From positions 14,278,110 through 14,342,109 of the forward strand of contig NC_133216.1 in the NCBI RefSeq assembly GCF_040436345.1: 64,000 bases of DNA, written 5' to 3'. The notes under the pieces are model-generated. The model searched no databases. It saw only the letters and a list, made by a program, of their open reading frames with translations, and was not told the origin of the DNA. Below, in pieces: positions 50,572 through 60,600 of this stretch (its first letter is position 1; the number at the start of each line of letters is the position of its first letter). A program made the position numbers and the translations under genes. Source of the DNA: Pagrus major. Lineage: Eukaryota; Chordata; Actinopteri; Spariformes; Sparidae.

Positions 50572-53290
50572 CGACACACACACACTCACTTTTATCAGGC
50601 TGTGAGAGGATGTGCTAACACAGTTGTGTCACCTGCAGCCCAAGATGACCCCTCAGGAGCGTCTGAAGCTACGAATGCAGAAGGCGCTCAACAAGCAGTG
50701 TGAGTACAACAGCACAGACCCCTGAGTGATGTCGAGATGTTGAACGTTTTGTCACGTAATGCAGATGACAAAACTGATAACTGATTTGTCATCTCCTCTT
50801 AATTTGCTGTGTTTGTTTTTTCTTGTCCTGCAGCCAAGGCGGATAAAAGAGCAGCTCAGGTGAAGATCCAGCAACAGGAACACAAACGACAGGTGTGTCT
50901 TAGTTTGTTTTTTTTAGGCAGAAACGGCTACTACTGTTATCCTGCATCTCCCCTCATTACTGTGTGTTTGTTTTACAGGAGCGGGAAGGAGAGCTACGAG
51001 CCATGGCACGCAAAATACGCATGAAGTAAGAATCTGTGTGTGTGTGTGGGTGTGTGTGTCTAAGTGGACTGTTTGGTATTTGCATGTTGCAATTGTCTGA
51101 CCCAGAAGCTCTGCCTTTAGGGAGCGTGAGCGACGAGAGAAAGAGAGGGACGAATGGGAGAGACAGTATGGCCGACAGAGCCACTCGCCTTCTCCTTCCA
51201 AACATGGTAAGATCGCAAACAGCCATATGGATCTAATAGAATAATAATGATTTTATTCAGCGCAGTGTTTATTGTGTGTGTGTGTGTGTGCTTACTCAGA
51301 ACAGAAGTAACCAAAATATTTAATCAGCCAGCGACTGATCTGCTGGCGTCAGTTTGCCCTCTGACAGTTTTATTGGCGTTAGATGTTGTGGCATGCTATT
51401 GTTTTGATGGTGTGCTCTGTCTCCTCTGTCCCTCAGGCCGAGAGCACAGCTCACACAGAAGGTATGCTAGAAGCCGCAAGAATCTGCACAGCTCCGACGA
51501 AGCAGAGTGATCTGTAGGGATTTGTTCACATTAATACACAAACATTATCTCAAAGGTCTTTTTATATGCAAAACTTCAGCTACCTTTCTTCTGTTATCTG
51601 TCAAATCTGTGAGGTAACTTTTGAGGGAGAAGTCGGGCCAAGACCAGCAACAAAAACAATCCAGTTAATAAAGAAAGTCACACAAAATGCCTCAAACTCT
51701 TCACTGCAATTAATTCTTCTTGGCAAACACAAACACGTTTGAATTTCAATACAATTCATAAGAACGTGTTTATAAACAAGTTTATAATCAAATTCTGAAT
51801 GGAAAGTTTACTTTTAAACAGTTGCCAAATGGTTACATTGACAAGACCAAAGTGATCTGTGTCTTTGGTCGTTGCGAACTGAGCTATCATCGTAGCACGT
51901 CCAGTCTGAAATACCACTTGATGGCAAAGCACACAGCTGATGCGAATTCTCCGCCCCCTCGTCATAGCGTCAAAAAGAAATCAAGGGACATTTAGAATTA
52001 AATATTTTAATCGTTTGACAGCACTAATTTTTAGTAATAAACTTTTCAAGACAAAGTTACAAATTGATGTACGAGGTTGGACCAGAATTAAAAGGTTTCA
52101 GAACTGCAATGAGGCAAATAAAATCAGATAAATAGACGAGACCTGTTCTGCTTTTTTTTATATGTTATTGTGCATGTAAAAGATCTTGAAAGTTAAAAAG
52201 GTCAAACCAACAGAAGCTCCTCTCTCCCACAAAAAACACTGCTCCTTAAACGACTCGTCACAAGTCCCGCCTTTAATCCCGTCACACTACTCACCATGTC
52301 ACACATTTGCATATTTTATGCCTAGCAGCTAGTTTGGCAGTAACAGCTGCTCTGTTGTTGTCAGCGGTGCTGGCTCAGGCGTGCGTGAGCCGACCAATCA
52401 GTACTCCTGGGTATTCAGGAGGCGGGGCCTTAAAGAGACAGGAACTAAAACAGAGCATTTAATACAGAGCTGCAGCGCTGGGCAGTATGAGAAAACTGAT
52501 GTGTTTTTGAGCATTAAAGTATGTAAACTTATTCTGGTATTAACCCAAAATAAAATTATGAACCTGAAAATGAGCAGAATATGTCTCCTTTAAAATAATA
52601 CAACAATAAAATGACAACATTTAGTTAAGAATCCACTTTTTGTTTAAGATATGTACTAAATTAACTTTTTAGTTGAAAAGTAAAATTTGTTAGTGAAGAA
52701 ACATTGTACTGGAGACACTTTCTAAATGATCTCAGACATGAGTAGATGTATCTGGCGGCCTCTCGTCTCAAGTAAATAATAAAATTGACCTAAAATAGAA
52801 GTTTAGCTCAGTTGTCCATTCTTATTCAGACTAACCAGCAAATCTGTTAAGTATCATTAAAGCTGTCTTATAGCCTGTCTTATTCGCATATTTAAAAAAA
52901 GAGCCCAACCACTAACGTATGAAACTTTGAAACTCAGGATTGGAAACTCACATTTCTCCACAGATTAACACCTCAGTTTAAGTTTCTGGATATTAAATGT
53001 CACTAAACATGTGTTTATGTTAATAATGTGTGAAGACTTTAGTGCCCAGGCTTTAAAACTTTGGCCGAGTAATTCTGGAGAAAGAAAGGTGATCATTAAG
53101 TCTTATCCCCAGGTCGTTATTTCACATCCTGGAATGAGACTCAACGATCAACTGTCTTTCTACTTCAGGCACATTTTCTTTATTATGTTTATCAGATTAT
53201 TTTGTTCTCATCTCATCTTGATACTGATTCATTTTGTGTTTTTCCAGGAGGTCGCGGTCTCGGTCAAGGAGTCCTCACTACCGATACTGA
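43599..53290 (+). CDS. clasrp: CLK4-associating serine/arginine-rich protein (CLASRP)
   Basis: Nuclear SR-like splicing regulator (also SFRS16/SWAP2) that in mammals binds CLK4. Coding exons: 43599-43697, 44034-44131, 44250-44351, 44970-45049, 45281-45365, 45453-45589, 45946-46042, 46241-46319, 46402-46475, 46566-46607, 46700-46885, 47310-47633, 47718-47903, 48715-48754, 50639-50699, 50834-50892, 50979-51025, 51121-51206, 51437-51461, 53248-53290. They total 1950 nt, 649 residues plus stop; human is 674, as I recall. It starts MWQEARKHERKLRGMM and ends RSRSRSPHYRY, both as in human. N-terminal alternative-splicing-regulator (DRY_EERY) domain at about 40-170, acidic SEEDEGIPDIDVEVDVDELN, basic GRRSRRQRREFREKR, long RS region (exons 47310-47903), C-terminal charged helix RLKLRMQKALNKQ through RREKERDEWERQYG. 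Two donors are 4-nt tandem pairs. Confidence 0.97.
46886..47309 (+). other. clasrp: clasrp intron with 4-nt tandem donor
   Basis: The frame requires the donor GTCGGT at 46886. A second donor GTAACT starts 4 nt later at 46890. Otherwise featureless. Confidence 0.75.
47310..47633 (+). CDS. clasrp: clasrp main arginine/serine-rich exon
   Basis: The largest clasrp exon (324 nt). It encodes RRRRSSSSHSPSSSSHSSS, then repeated RSSSRSSSRSRRARRGRGG, and ends with an RE/RD run and RRRYSARRRTR. RS tracts are phosphorylated by CLK/SRPK kinases and drive nuclear-speckle localisation in this protein class. Entry needs two bases from the previous exon, which fixes the weak donor at 46886. Similar long open frames on the opposite strand are shadows of this low-complexity code. 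Confidence 0.95.
47947..48614. mobile_element. hAT-type non-autonomous element (MITE) in a clasrp intron
   Basis: Terminal inverted repeats are perfect over 16 bp: TAGGGGTGTAACGATT at 47947-47962 and its reverse complement at 48599-48614. The flanks ATCTCCAC (47939-47946) and ATCTCAAC (48615-48622) are an 8-bp target duplication with one mismatch, as hAT transposases make. The GGGGTGTAACG terminus is common in fish elements of this superfamily. There is no transposase frame inside. It sits wholly in the intron 47904-48714. Confidence 0.88.
48309..48467. mobile_element. Second MITE nested inside the hAT-type element
   Basis: A 159-bp segment has inverted ends: AAGTTAAAGATAG (48309-48321) and CTATCTTTAACTT (48455-48467). 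A diverged stretch of the same family is at about 53090-53175, sharing GGAATGAGACTC followed by ATCAAC. The family is therefore dispersed and inserted after the outer element. Confidence 0.7.
48755..50638 (+). other. clasrp: clasrp intron holding a family A repeat and (CA)n tracts
   Basis: The donor used is AAA|GTCAGT, with a second donor GTAAGA 4 nt downstream. Contents: family A repeat 49428-49953, (CA)n 50344-50386 and a CT/CA compound tract 50541-50585. No extra exon could be supported. Confidence 0.75.
49428..49953. repeat. Dispersed fish repeat, family A, near-complete copy
   Basis: Starts GTTAAAGGAGCAGTTGGACA, contains AAACAGCTAGCC, TTTAATCCGTACAAAAAC, TTATGTGCCGGCCTATTTCT, CCAGGCTAGCTG, TTTATGCTAAGCTAA and ends with a second GACATTTTGG and TTTAAGG. 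It is the best-preserved copy in the window. Confidence 0.75.
51437..51510 (+). CDS. clasrp: clasrp penultimate exon with possible intron-read-through terminus
   Basis: The spliced form uses 51437-51461 (GREHSSHR, donor AGAAG|GTATGC) and joins the last exon at 53248. If the donor is not used, the frame stays open to TGA at 51508-51510 and adds YARSRKNLHSSDEAE. I annotate the spliced form as the main product because it restores the conserved SPHYR end. The read-through form is only a possibility. Confidence 0.45.
51462..53247 (+). other. clasrp: Last clasrp intron
   Basis: Contains the BED transposase relic (51789-51995) and a diverged piece of the small MITE also found at 48309-48467 (about 53090-53175). 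No other exon seen. Confidence 0.75.
51789..51995 (+). pseudogene. Decayed BED-finger hAT transposase fragment
   Basis: This frame in the last clasrp intron reads GKFTFKQLPNGYIDKTKVIC, then SYHRSTSSLKYHLMAKH, and stops at TAG (51993). The pattern is the BED zinc finger found at the N-terminus of hAT transposases and ZBED proteins. In the finger, ICVFGRCELSYH carries Gly (GGT) where the second zinc-binding Cys (TGT) would be expected, so it should not fold normally. No transposase core follows. It has no sign of belonging to clasrp. Confidence 0.75.
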
Positions 53291-53970
53291 GCTGTGGAAA
53301 CAGACGGATCCTTCAGTGCAGCGCTTTGTCACTGACAAACATATTGTCCTATGAAAGAGGACAGTACATGGAAATATGAAGAGATGGACTGACTGACTCA
53401 CAAATCTGTACCTGAACACTCTGTTCTCTAGTTCTGTGTCCGCAGAATATAACATTTGACTGTGATACCTAAGTTTCACTAATCACACAGCCGACTGGTT
53501 CAGCCAAGCAGAGTTTGTTCTGCCCCTTTCATCTCTGCTTCGTCTTGATTTCTTCTGCATGCTTCCTTTTTATTCCTTTTCTGCCTGAACAGTTCTTCTC
53601 AACGTGGACTCGTCTGGGGACGTTTGTGTGTCAAAGTCCTTAATTGATAAGCAATATATCACATTTTACCTCACATCTTCATGTCATTGCTATCTATTTC
53701 GACCTTTTACTTTTCTCCAACAAGAAACACTCACTGAAGACCATTTAAAACATCTTTATTGAACTGATGTACAGGATATTTATACACATCCATGTGAAAC
53801 CTCTTTGTGAAATCTGATGCAAACAAAATTCACGTATGAATAAAATCAATCGTCATCTCTTTTTATACTCTGTCCTCTGCCAGCCGGTCAACAGCAGCAA
53901 ATAACTTTTTGTTCTCAGTAATGTGGAATGTTAAATACAGAACAGCAAATAAAAGTGTCTTTGAAATTGT
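53291..53970 (+). other. clasrp: clasrp 3' UTR with two poly(A) signals
   Basis: AT-rich sequence follows the TGA at 53288-53290. AATAAA occurs at 53839-53844 and again at 53948-53953, so two alternative 3' ends are possible. Confidence 0.7.
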
Positions 53971-56049
53971 TTGTTTTCTTCTTTTTTGAAATCCTGTGTT
54001 ATTTTGGTTTTGCATTCAGTCTTTAAACATAAAACGGGCGTCGTATTATCGCGATATTCACGATAACATTAAAAACATGAAAAACTGATAGTGTTAAATA
54101 TACATACGGTTATACCGTGTGAATTGTCCAGCGACGATGTTCGGCCTTGTTCATATTTCATTTATCGGTTCATCTGGTTGTCTTTTCACAAGTAATTGAG
54201 TGTAATTGTTCTTTCAGTACACTTTTTTCAAAAGGTTATGATTACAGATCATCTCCACCTCACCTCACATTCTGAGAGTAATTAATTTACCAAATGCACA
54301 GTAATCAAAGTTAGATTTGATTGTTCTGTAGATATTGTGATAATTATGCCATCGTAAATTTGTTTTTTGCTACGATAATTGTGTGATTAAAAATCTGATA
54401 TCACAAACCTAACTTGAAATACTGATGGAAAACTCTTTTTCATTATCAATTAATCGTTTGGTCAACAAAATGTCCGAAAATAGGAAATCATTCCTAGAGT
54501 GCGCCCTGTCTTTGGTGAAAGTGCTTTTTCAAGTTTAATGTGTCTTCATCCTGGAGGTACAGAGACGTCCTAAACTGGATATTTCATGGAAGATTATAAG
54601 AAAAGAATTGAGGACACACGTCCTGTGACTCAGCACTGGTAAAATCATTGTTTGATGTCATTTGTTGATTGTTTCTTTCATGTGAAACTTTCAGTGCCGC
54701 TGTCTTGGCCAGGACTCCCTTGTAAATTAGATTCTATAGTGAGAAATGTCCGACCCAGTCCAATGTAATGTCTTGAATGTCTCGGTTTATTAGTCCAAAC
54801 CCAAAAGTATTCAGTTTAATATGAAATAAAAGCAATAACCAGTTTTTTTAAATATATAAATATTTGAAAAATGACTTTAATGATGAATCAACGATCAAAA
54901 TAGTTGGTGATTATTTTTCTGTTGATCATCCAGTGTCCAATATTACTTTGGTAAAAGTGACAGTCACCCGTACAAGTCTGAAAGTATCTGATGATAAATG
55001 TACTTAAGTATGAAAAGTACAAGTAAATGTAAGTAATACATATATTTACCTTTATGTCTGTAATGTATGTGGTGGGCTGACTGATATTCAGCATTTTTCT
55101 GAGTATCAGAATGGGTTTTTAATCGATTGCTGATCAAATAAATACATTTTAATATGTTCTACTTTGGCTCTGATGCAGAATGTAATCTGCAAAGTAACTA
55201 GTTACTGAAGTCATCAAGTAAATGTAGAATTTAAAGTACAATGTTTGCCTCCAAACTGGTGAAGTGGAAGTATAAAGTAACAGAAAATGAAAAGTACCTC
55301 AAAATTAAACTCTTCATTTGTTTTCTTTCTTCCCTTTTCTGTGATTTTGCCTGCTGATCACTTTTACTCAGTAAAATTACTCATATTGACTTTTTGTGTT
55401 TTTGCTTTTTCTCTTCTGCCTTCTTGTTTGAACTCCTGAGACCAGACATCCTTGTGTTTGACTTGACCGTTGACTGTTTATTCTGTAACATCCTCCTGAG
55501 TTTCCTGCTTTTGCTTGTTTGTCAAAGCACTTTGTAAAAACTCTGTTTTTTAAATAAAGTTTATCACAAGTTTATTATCGAGTAAATGTACTTAGTTACA
55601 TTCCATCACCGCTACGGGCTAATCGATTAATCGACTAGTCGTTGCAGCTCTGCGCTCTCTCACCCCCGACTGCTGACTTTTTCAGAGGGCTGCAGTTTGT
55701 TGTTCCTACCAGCAGGTGGCGACAGATCTCAGCCCTGCAGCTGAGGTCGCCTCTCTGCAGCTTCTCGTCGCTTCGCTGTCATTCTGCAACTTTGGAGCCG
55801 TTTGTCTGAATGTTTTCTGTATTTTTATGCGTGTGTTTCACCCGCAGCTGCTCAGAGAGATAAAGAGAAATGAGTGTTGCTCTGATTACAGTTTGGTTTT
55901 GGAGACACCTGTAGGAAACCACAGAGGTAGTTCCTCTGAGCTGCTGAGGAGGAACTAAACGATCATTTTCTATCATCAGGATGTGAAATTCATAATGACA
56001 CACGTAAAAAACCAGAAAGACAGCGTGTTAGACAAAAAAAAAAAAAAAA
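53971..56049. other. Intergenic region between clasrp and znf296, mostly nested repeats
   Basis: No gene is supported. An outer repeat (about 54430-54928 plus 55617-55651) is split by family B (54935-55612), which is itself split by a short retroelement tail (about 55310-55577). Confidence 0.7.
54935..55612 (+). mobile_element. Dispersed fish element, family B, second copy
   Basis: Matches 35630-36155 in landmark order. Between AAAAGTACCTCAAAATT (ends about 55307) and CGAGTAAATGTACTTAGTTA (from 55578) about 270 bp of foreign sequence is inserted, ending AAATAAAGTTTATCACAAG, a retroelement-like tail. Confidence 0.75.
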
Positions 56050-56382
56050 GCTTTAAAGTGTGTTTACACAGAGAGTAACTCGAGGAGGGCGGGGTCAGGG
56101 TCGTGGAAGCGGAGCGGGGCGGGCGGTGCCTACAGTCGCCCATGCCCCCTTTCGCCCTCCGCTCGCTGCGCTGCGGGGGAAGAAGCGTGAACTTGAACGC
56201 AGCCTTCACTGCTCACAGAGCGAGTCCAGGCAGAGGCCAGCCAGTCTTATCAGTCCGTCCACCGCCGCTCAGGTTTCGGTCAACTTATCGGAGAAGGAGC
56301 AGCTGGACGGATTTCTGGAGGGTTTTCTGGTTTGGAGCTGTTTGGGACCCTGAACGGTGCCGGACGCGGGACGCTCGACGCG
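56050..56382 (+). promoter_or_regulatory. znf296: znf296 promoter / 5' UTR, GC-rich with Sp1-type GC boxes
   Basis: The base composition changes sharply from AT-rich to GC/CpG-rich at about 56080. GC boxes are seen at 56087-56094 (GGGCGGGG) and 56116-56126 (GGGGCGGGCGG). This is the area just before the start codon of znf296 exon 1, and no TATA box is evident. The transcription start is not determined. Confidence 0.6.
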
Positions 56383-56434
56383 ATGTCCAGGCGCAAACTT
56401 GGCAGCAGACCGCAGCACCTGAGTGCAATTCAAG
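56383..56434 (+). CDS. znf296: znf296 exon 1: NuRD-recruitment peptide
   Basis: The exon has 52 coding nt from ATG to CAAG|GTAAGA. The peptide MSRRKLGSRPQHL keeps MSRRKQxxPQHL-type residues of BCL11A, BCL11B and SALL. In the BCL11 genes this peptide also sits alone on a short first coding exon split in phase 1 from the next. Confidence 0.9.
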
Positions 56435-57613
56435 GTAAGAGCAGCGGTGTGTGTGTGTGGGGGGGCACGTTGAAGCTGGATGTGTGTTTGTTTGTCAGGT
56501 AAAAAAGTAAAATAAATTCAGGTCACAGCTTTGTTTCATTGTCGGTCTGCGCGCATGGTTTGGATGCGCGCTGGCACCAATTACCTAATAATGAATGAAC
56601 GTGTTGTCGTTTTAATTTAAAAACACTTCCCTGTGAGTGTTTTAAAGTATCTTTGTCCTCAGTAATCCAACATGGATGTGTTTTAATCCCCTCTGTGGGC
56701 TTCACAGGCAGATATTTAAATAAGGAATCATGATTTTCTGGTCATGTTTGTCCTGATGTGCACTGTTACTGCAGTTGTGTTGATAGAGGAAGGACCGGTT
56801 TGCTGGCACGCTCTCCTCACAGGCTACAGGTCCGAACACGATGATTAATATTTCCAAGGTAGGCGATGATCAAGTTTCTCGGTAGGTCTGTGGGACAGTT
56901 TCCCCTCCACTGCCTCTCTGGCGCACAAGAAAACCAGGTGGTTGAGTCGTTTGTTTGTTTGTTTGTTTGTTTGTTTGTGAAAACATTCGGACACTTAAAT
57001 GATGTTGTCAATTAAAATAAAGACGAGTACAAGAGTCCATTCATCGTGTTCAGACACGAAGACAAAGATGCAGCTCAGGAAACGAGAGAAACTTCAACAC
57101 CATTCTTGTTTTTACAGTTCTCTACTGGAGACCAGTGGTGCGTGTCTGCTGTGACCACAGGCCCTGACTCAATCCTGTGCGTGTGTGTGTGTGCGTGTGT
57201 GTGTGTGTGTGACCGCGCCTTGCAAGTCTGCACAAACAGCGCAGCCCTGAAACAGGAAAGGTGACATTTTTTCACAAACAACTGGCGAGATCCGACTTCA
57301 GACTGTACTGTCTGTACCTGTCCTGTATGTTAGCCCAGGCAGGTGGATCCAGTCCAGGCATCAAGGTGTGCCCATGACCGCGTTGAGCAATAATAGTGTA
57401 CTGACCTCCCCCCTCCTCCCCCCCCTCCTCCTCCTCCCCCCCCCCACCTCCACCTCCTCCTCTACCTGAGAGAAAAGAGGCTTGGTTGAACTTGTGTCCA
57501 CTGCCTCAACAACTCTCCCAGGTGCTCTCGGCTGCATGAATGCAACTCATTTCAGCTCCCTGCTCACCACACAAGATTTGTCAGGTTGTTAAGGTTGAAT
57601 CAGATGAGCTGTC

Positions 57614-57691
<78 letters not shown>

Positions 57692-60600
57692 CACAGGGGC
57701 TGTTCTTATCTCTAACACCTTCAGTCAGTTTTTTTTTTCTCTTTTATTGCAATCCACTTCCTGTTGAGAAACTCCCGCTGCCTGTAGCCCGTAGCTGTAA
57801 CTGAAAGGTGAGGAGCCTTGGTGGCGTTAGTGCATCTTTTTAACATCAGTAATCTGTTGGTTATTGTTTGTCACGTTAGCTGTGGGGCGGCGATGCTCCT
57901 GCTGAGGTGGACAGTTGCACCCGGCAGCAGCTGCAGCCTCGGTGAGAGCGAGCAGATCTGTTCTGGGGTGTTTAAAGGAAGTGGTCAGTATTGGCCTAGT
58001 TGCTTTAGAGCTCAACTGAAACTAGCGCTCTCAATCAACACGCCTGTTTGTTGTTCCACTGAGGTCTAACAGTATTTGTGCCACTTTCGGTTGCTGATGT
58101 GTCAGAGCATGGTCAAAGACTCCTCGAAGAGATATCCTCAATGAGCACTCCTCCTGAGGTGTTAAAGAAACTACTGACGTTTTCACAGACTGTGTCAAAA
58201 ATCTACACTGAGTGGAAAAGATGATTTGCAACCAACTGCAGAAAGAAAAGGGTGAAAAGTACTGAGTGACGTCAGTTCACCTACTGTTTGAACTACAGCC
58301 CGACCAATATGCGGTTACCAGTATCGCATTTTTTACAGTGGTTATCAAAAAATATATAAAAAGGTAGGATAGGGTTAGGGGTAATTTAATAATTATAAAT
58401 CATCTCAAGCATCATTTCCTTCACTGTGTTCTTTAAAACCAAAAAGTTTGCATATCAGCCGATATCCACGAGATATATCTGCGATAGGCCGATAATATCA
58501 GCTAACGGATACATCAGTCTGCTCTAGTTTGAACTATTACTCTGACGTCTTCAGATGTCTCGTTTTGTTTGACCAACAGTCCAAAACTCAAAGATATATT
58601 CACTTTACTGTCAAATTAGCTTTTATAAATAACATGAGATTTACATCCTCTCAAATTTTGGGTATTCTTATATCACAGTACGGCTTTAAAGGAGCACTAT
58701 GTAGTTTTGGGAATCAGAAGGGTTTGAATTTCTTCTCCAAAACTACATAATGCACCTTTTAAAGTTGTGTTTTCCTGGTTTTAAAGGCTGCATTACAACT
58801 ACTGAAGATTTTATCAAAACTTAAACCGTGTGAACATTTTGTGAAAGCACCGATAGTAATCTCTGCAATATCATCGCAGTATCGATATCGAGGTATTTGT
58901 TGGAAAGTATGTGATATTTGATTTTGTCACCCAGCCCGAAGATTTATGAATCGCTTCTGAGGACATTTCAAAACATCGAGATGTATATTGTGTTTCGCGA
59001 CGAATGAGACCCGGGGAAAATCAACTTTCTTAAAAAATGTCCTATCTGTTAGTCATTAAACTTTCCTCGTCATGTTCCTCAGATACCACTGACATGGCGG
59101 ATGGCGCCACTCCATCAGACGACCACCTTCCTCCTCCTCCTCCTCCGCAGGTCCGGGCTCCAGACGATGGTCGCGACCTCCTGACCTGCGGCCAGTGCAG
59201 CCGGGCCTTCCCCCTCGCCCACATCTTGGCGTTCATCCAGCACAAACAGGGCGGCTGCCGCTCCCGAAGCCAAGCCCCTAACGCCAACGCCACGCCCCCC
59301 TCACCTGCCAACCGAGCACAGCATCGCGTCGCCAACGCCGAGCCGGGGCCGGGCTTCATCGAGCTAAGGAGAGGAAGGGCCGGCGGGGACAGAGCGTGGG
59401 GGGAGGAGCCCGGTGTGAGGGCGGAGCGAAACAAAGCAGGTGAGTGAAGAAGAAGAAGATGGCAGGTTGCTAATTAGTGACTCTGTTGTTTTGTTTTCAT
59501 TTTTTTTTCAACCGCCCTCCTCTTCATTTAACAACTGTCCCCCTCCTCCCCCCTCTCGAGTCCAGCTCATTAGCTAGCCGTTGCCATTAGCAGACCTGCG
59601 TGAGTTAGTGACGCACAGGCTAATTGTGTGGAAAGGATAGGCGTCAGGAGCGTTCAGAGGGCACCGAGGGTCCCCGAGGGCTCCACGCTGAGCAACTGAG
59701 CTCCAGAGCTGCTTTTATGTCCCCGACTGTCAGTCTCTGAGGTCGAACGGCCAGGTAAACATGTTTCTCCCTCTCTACGTCCTGGACAACGGAGACCGAA
59801 ACCACCTCCTCTAAAAACCAGCTCGGGAGCACATTTCAGCGCTGATAAGGCCATCGGAGAAGGATGTGACGGTGTTAGTCACGCAGCGCAGGATGAAAAT
59901 GGTCAGAGGAGTGGATGTGAGGCTGTGCGTGCAGCTCTCCTCGCTGTCATGACACTGTAATGGAGGACGTTGCATCATGTGCAGCTCCTCCGCCATCTCC
60001 CACTGTTCTGCCCCGGGCCGAGCCACCTGAGCTCCTGGGAATCTCACACACATCTTCTTTTGCTTCACCTTGTTTTCTACATTTTCATCCCTCTCTTCTG
60101 AGTCTTCTCAGTGCATCCAACATGAGCGCAGATTTTCCTAAAAGGTCTTTCTTCTTCTTCACGCCTTTTCCGCTGCTGTTTTTAGAGAAGATGGTTGTGC
60201 CAAATAGAGTACGTCACGGTGCGGGTCAATCAGCAATTCATGAATGCTCATTAAAATCCTTTTGAAGAATTCTCACTTCTTCGAGTTTGAGATGGAGGCT
60301 TGTGTTTCAGATGCATTTTGAAGGTCACGACTGCAGACTCATAGCAGGTACGAGTGGCCCTTTTGCACGCATTTTGAAACTCTCTCCTCTCTGCCATGTT
60401 ACGAACGCACACACACGTTAGCAGTTCCTTCCTCTGTGTAACGCTCAGGGGACTGCCGCGCACACCGTTTCCGCCTGTCCACAACCTCCCTCTTGTTTTT
60501 CTATTTCAGTCTGTTTTTCATCTCTCTCGTCTCTCACTTAGCATCTGAGAGCGAGCCAGTTTGGTAATTTGGTGGCCGCAGGATTATACAACAAACCAAA

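Larger units (their letters stand above)
56435..59082 (+). other. znf296: znf296 intron 1
   Basis: No exon seen. Contains a pyrimidine tract (CCT)n at 57405-57465, CT/CA compound microsatellite 57613-57689, (GT)n 57180-57210, and a short copy of the TTAA-ended MITE at 58686-58762. Confidence 0.8.

Noticed and set aside
54430..55651. Regular gene or ncRNA between clasrp and znf296
   Set aside because: The sequence is explained by nested dispersed repeats, two of them with other copies or known tail types; no splice-supported frame exists.
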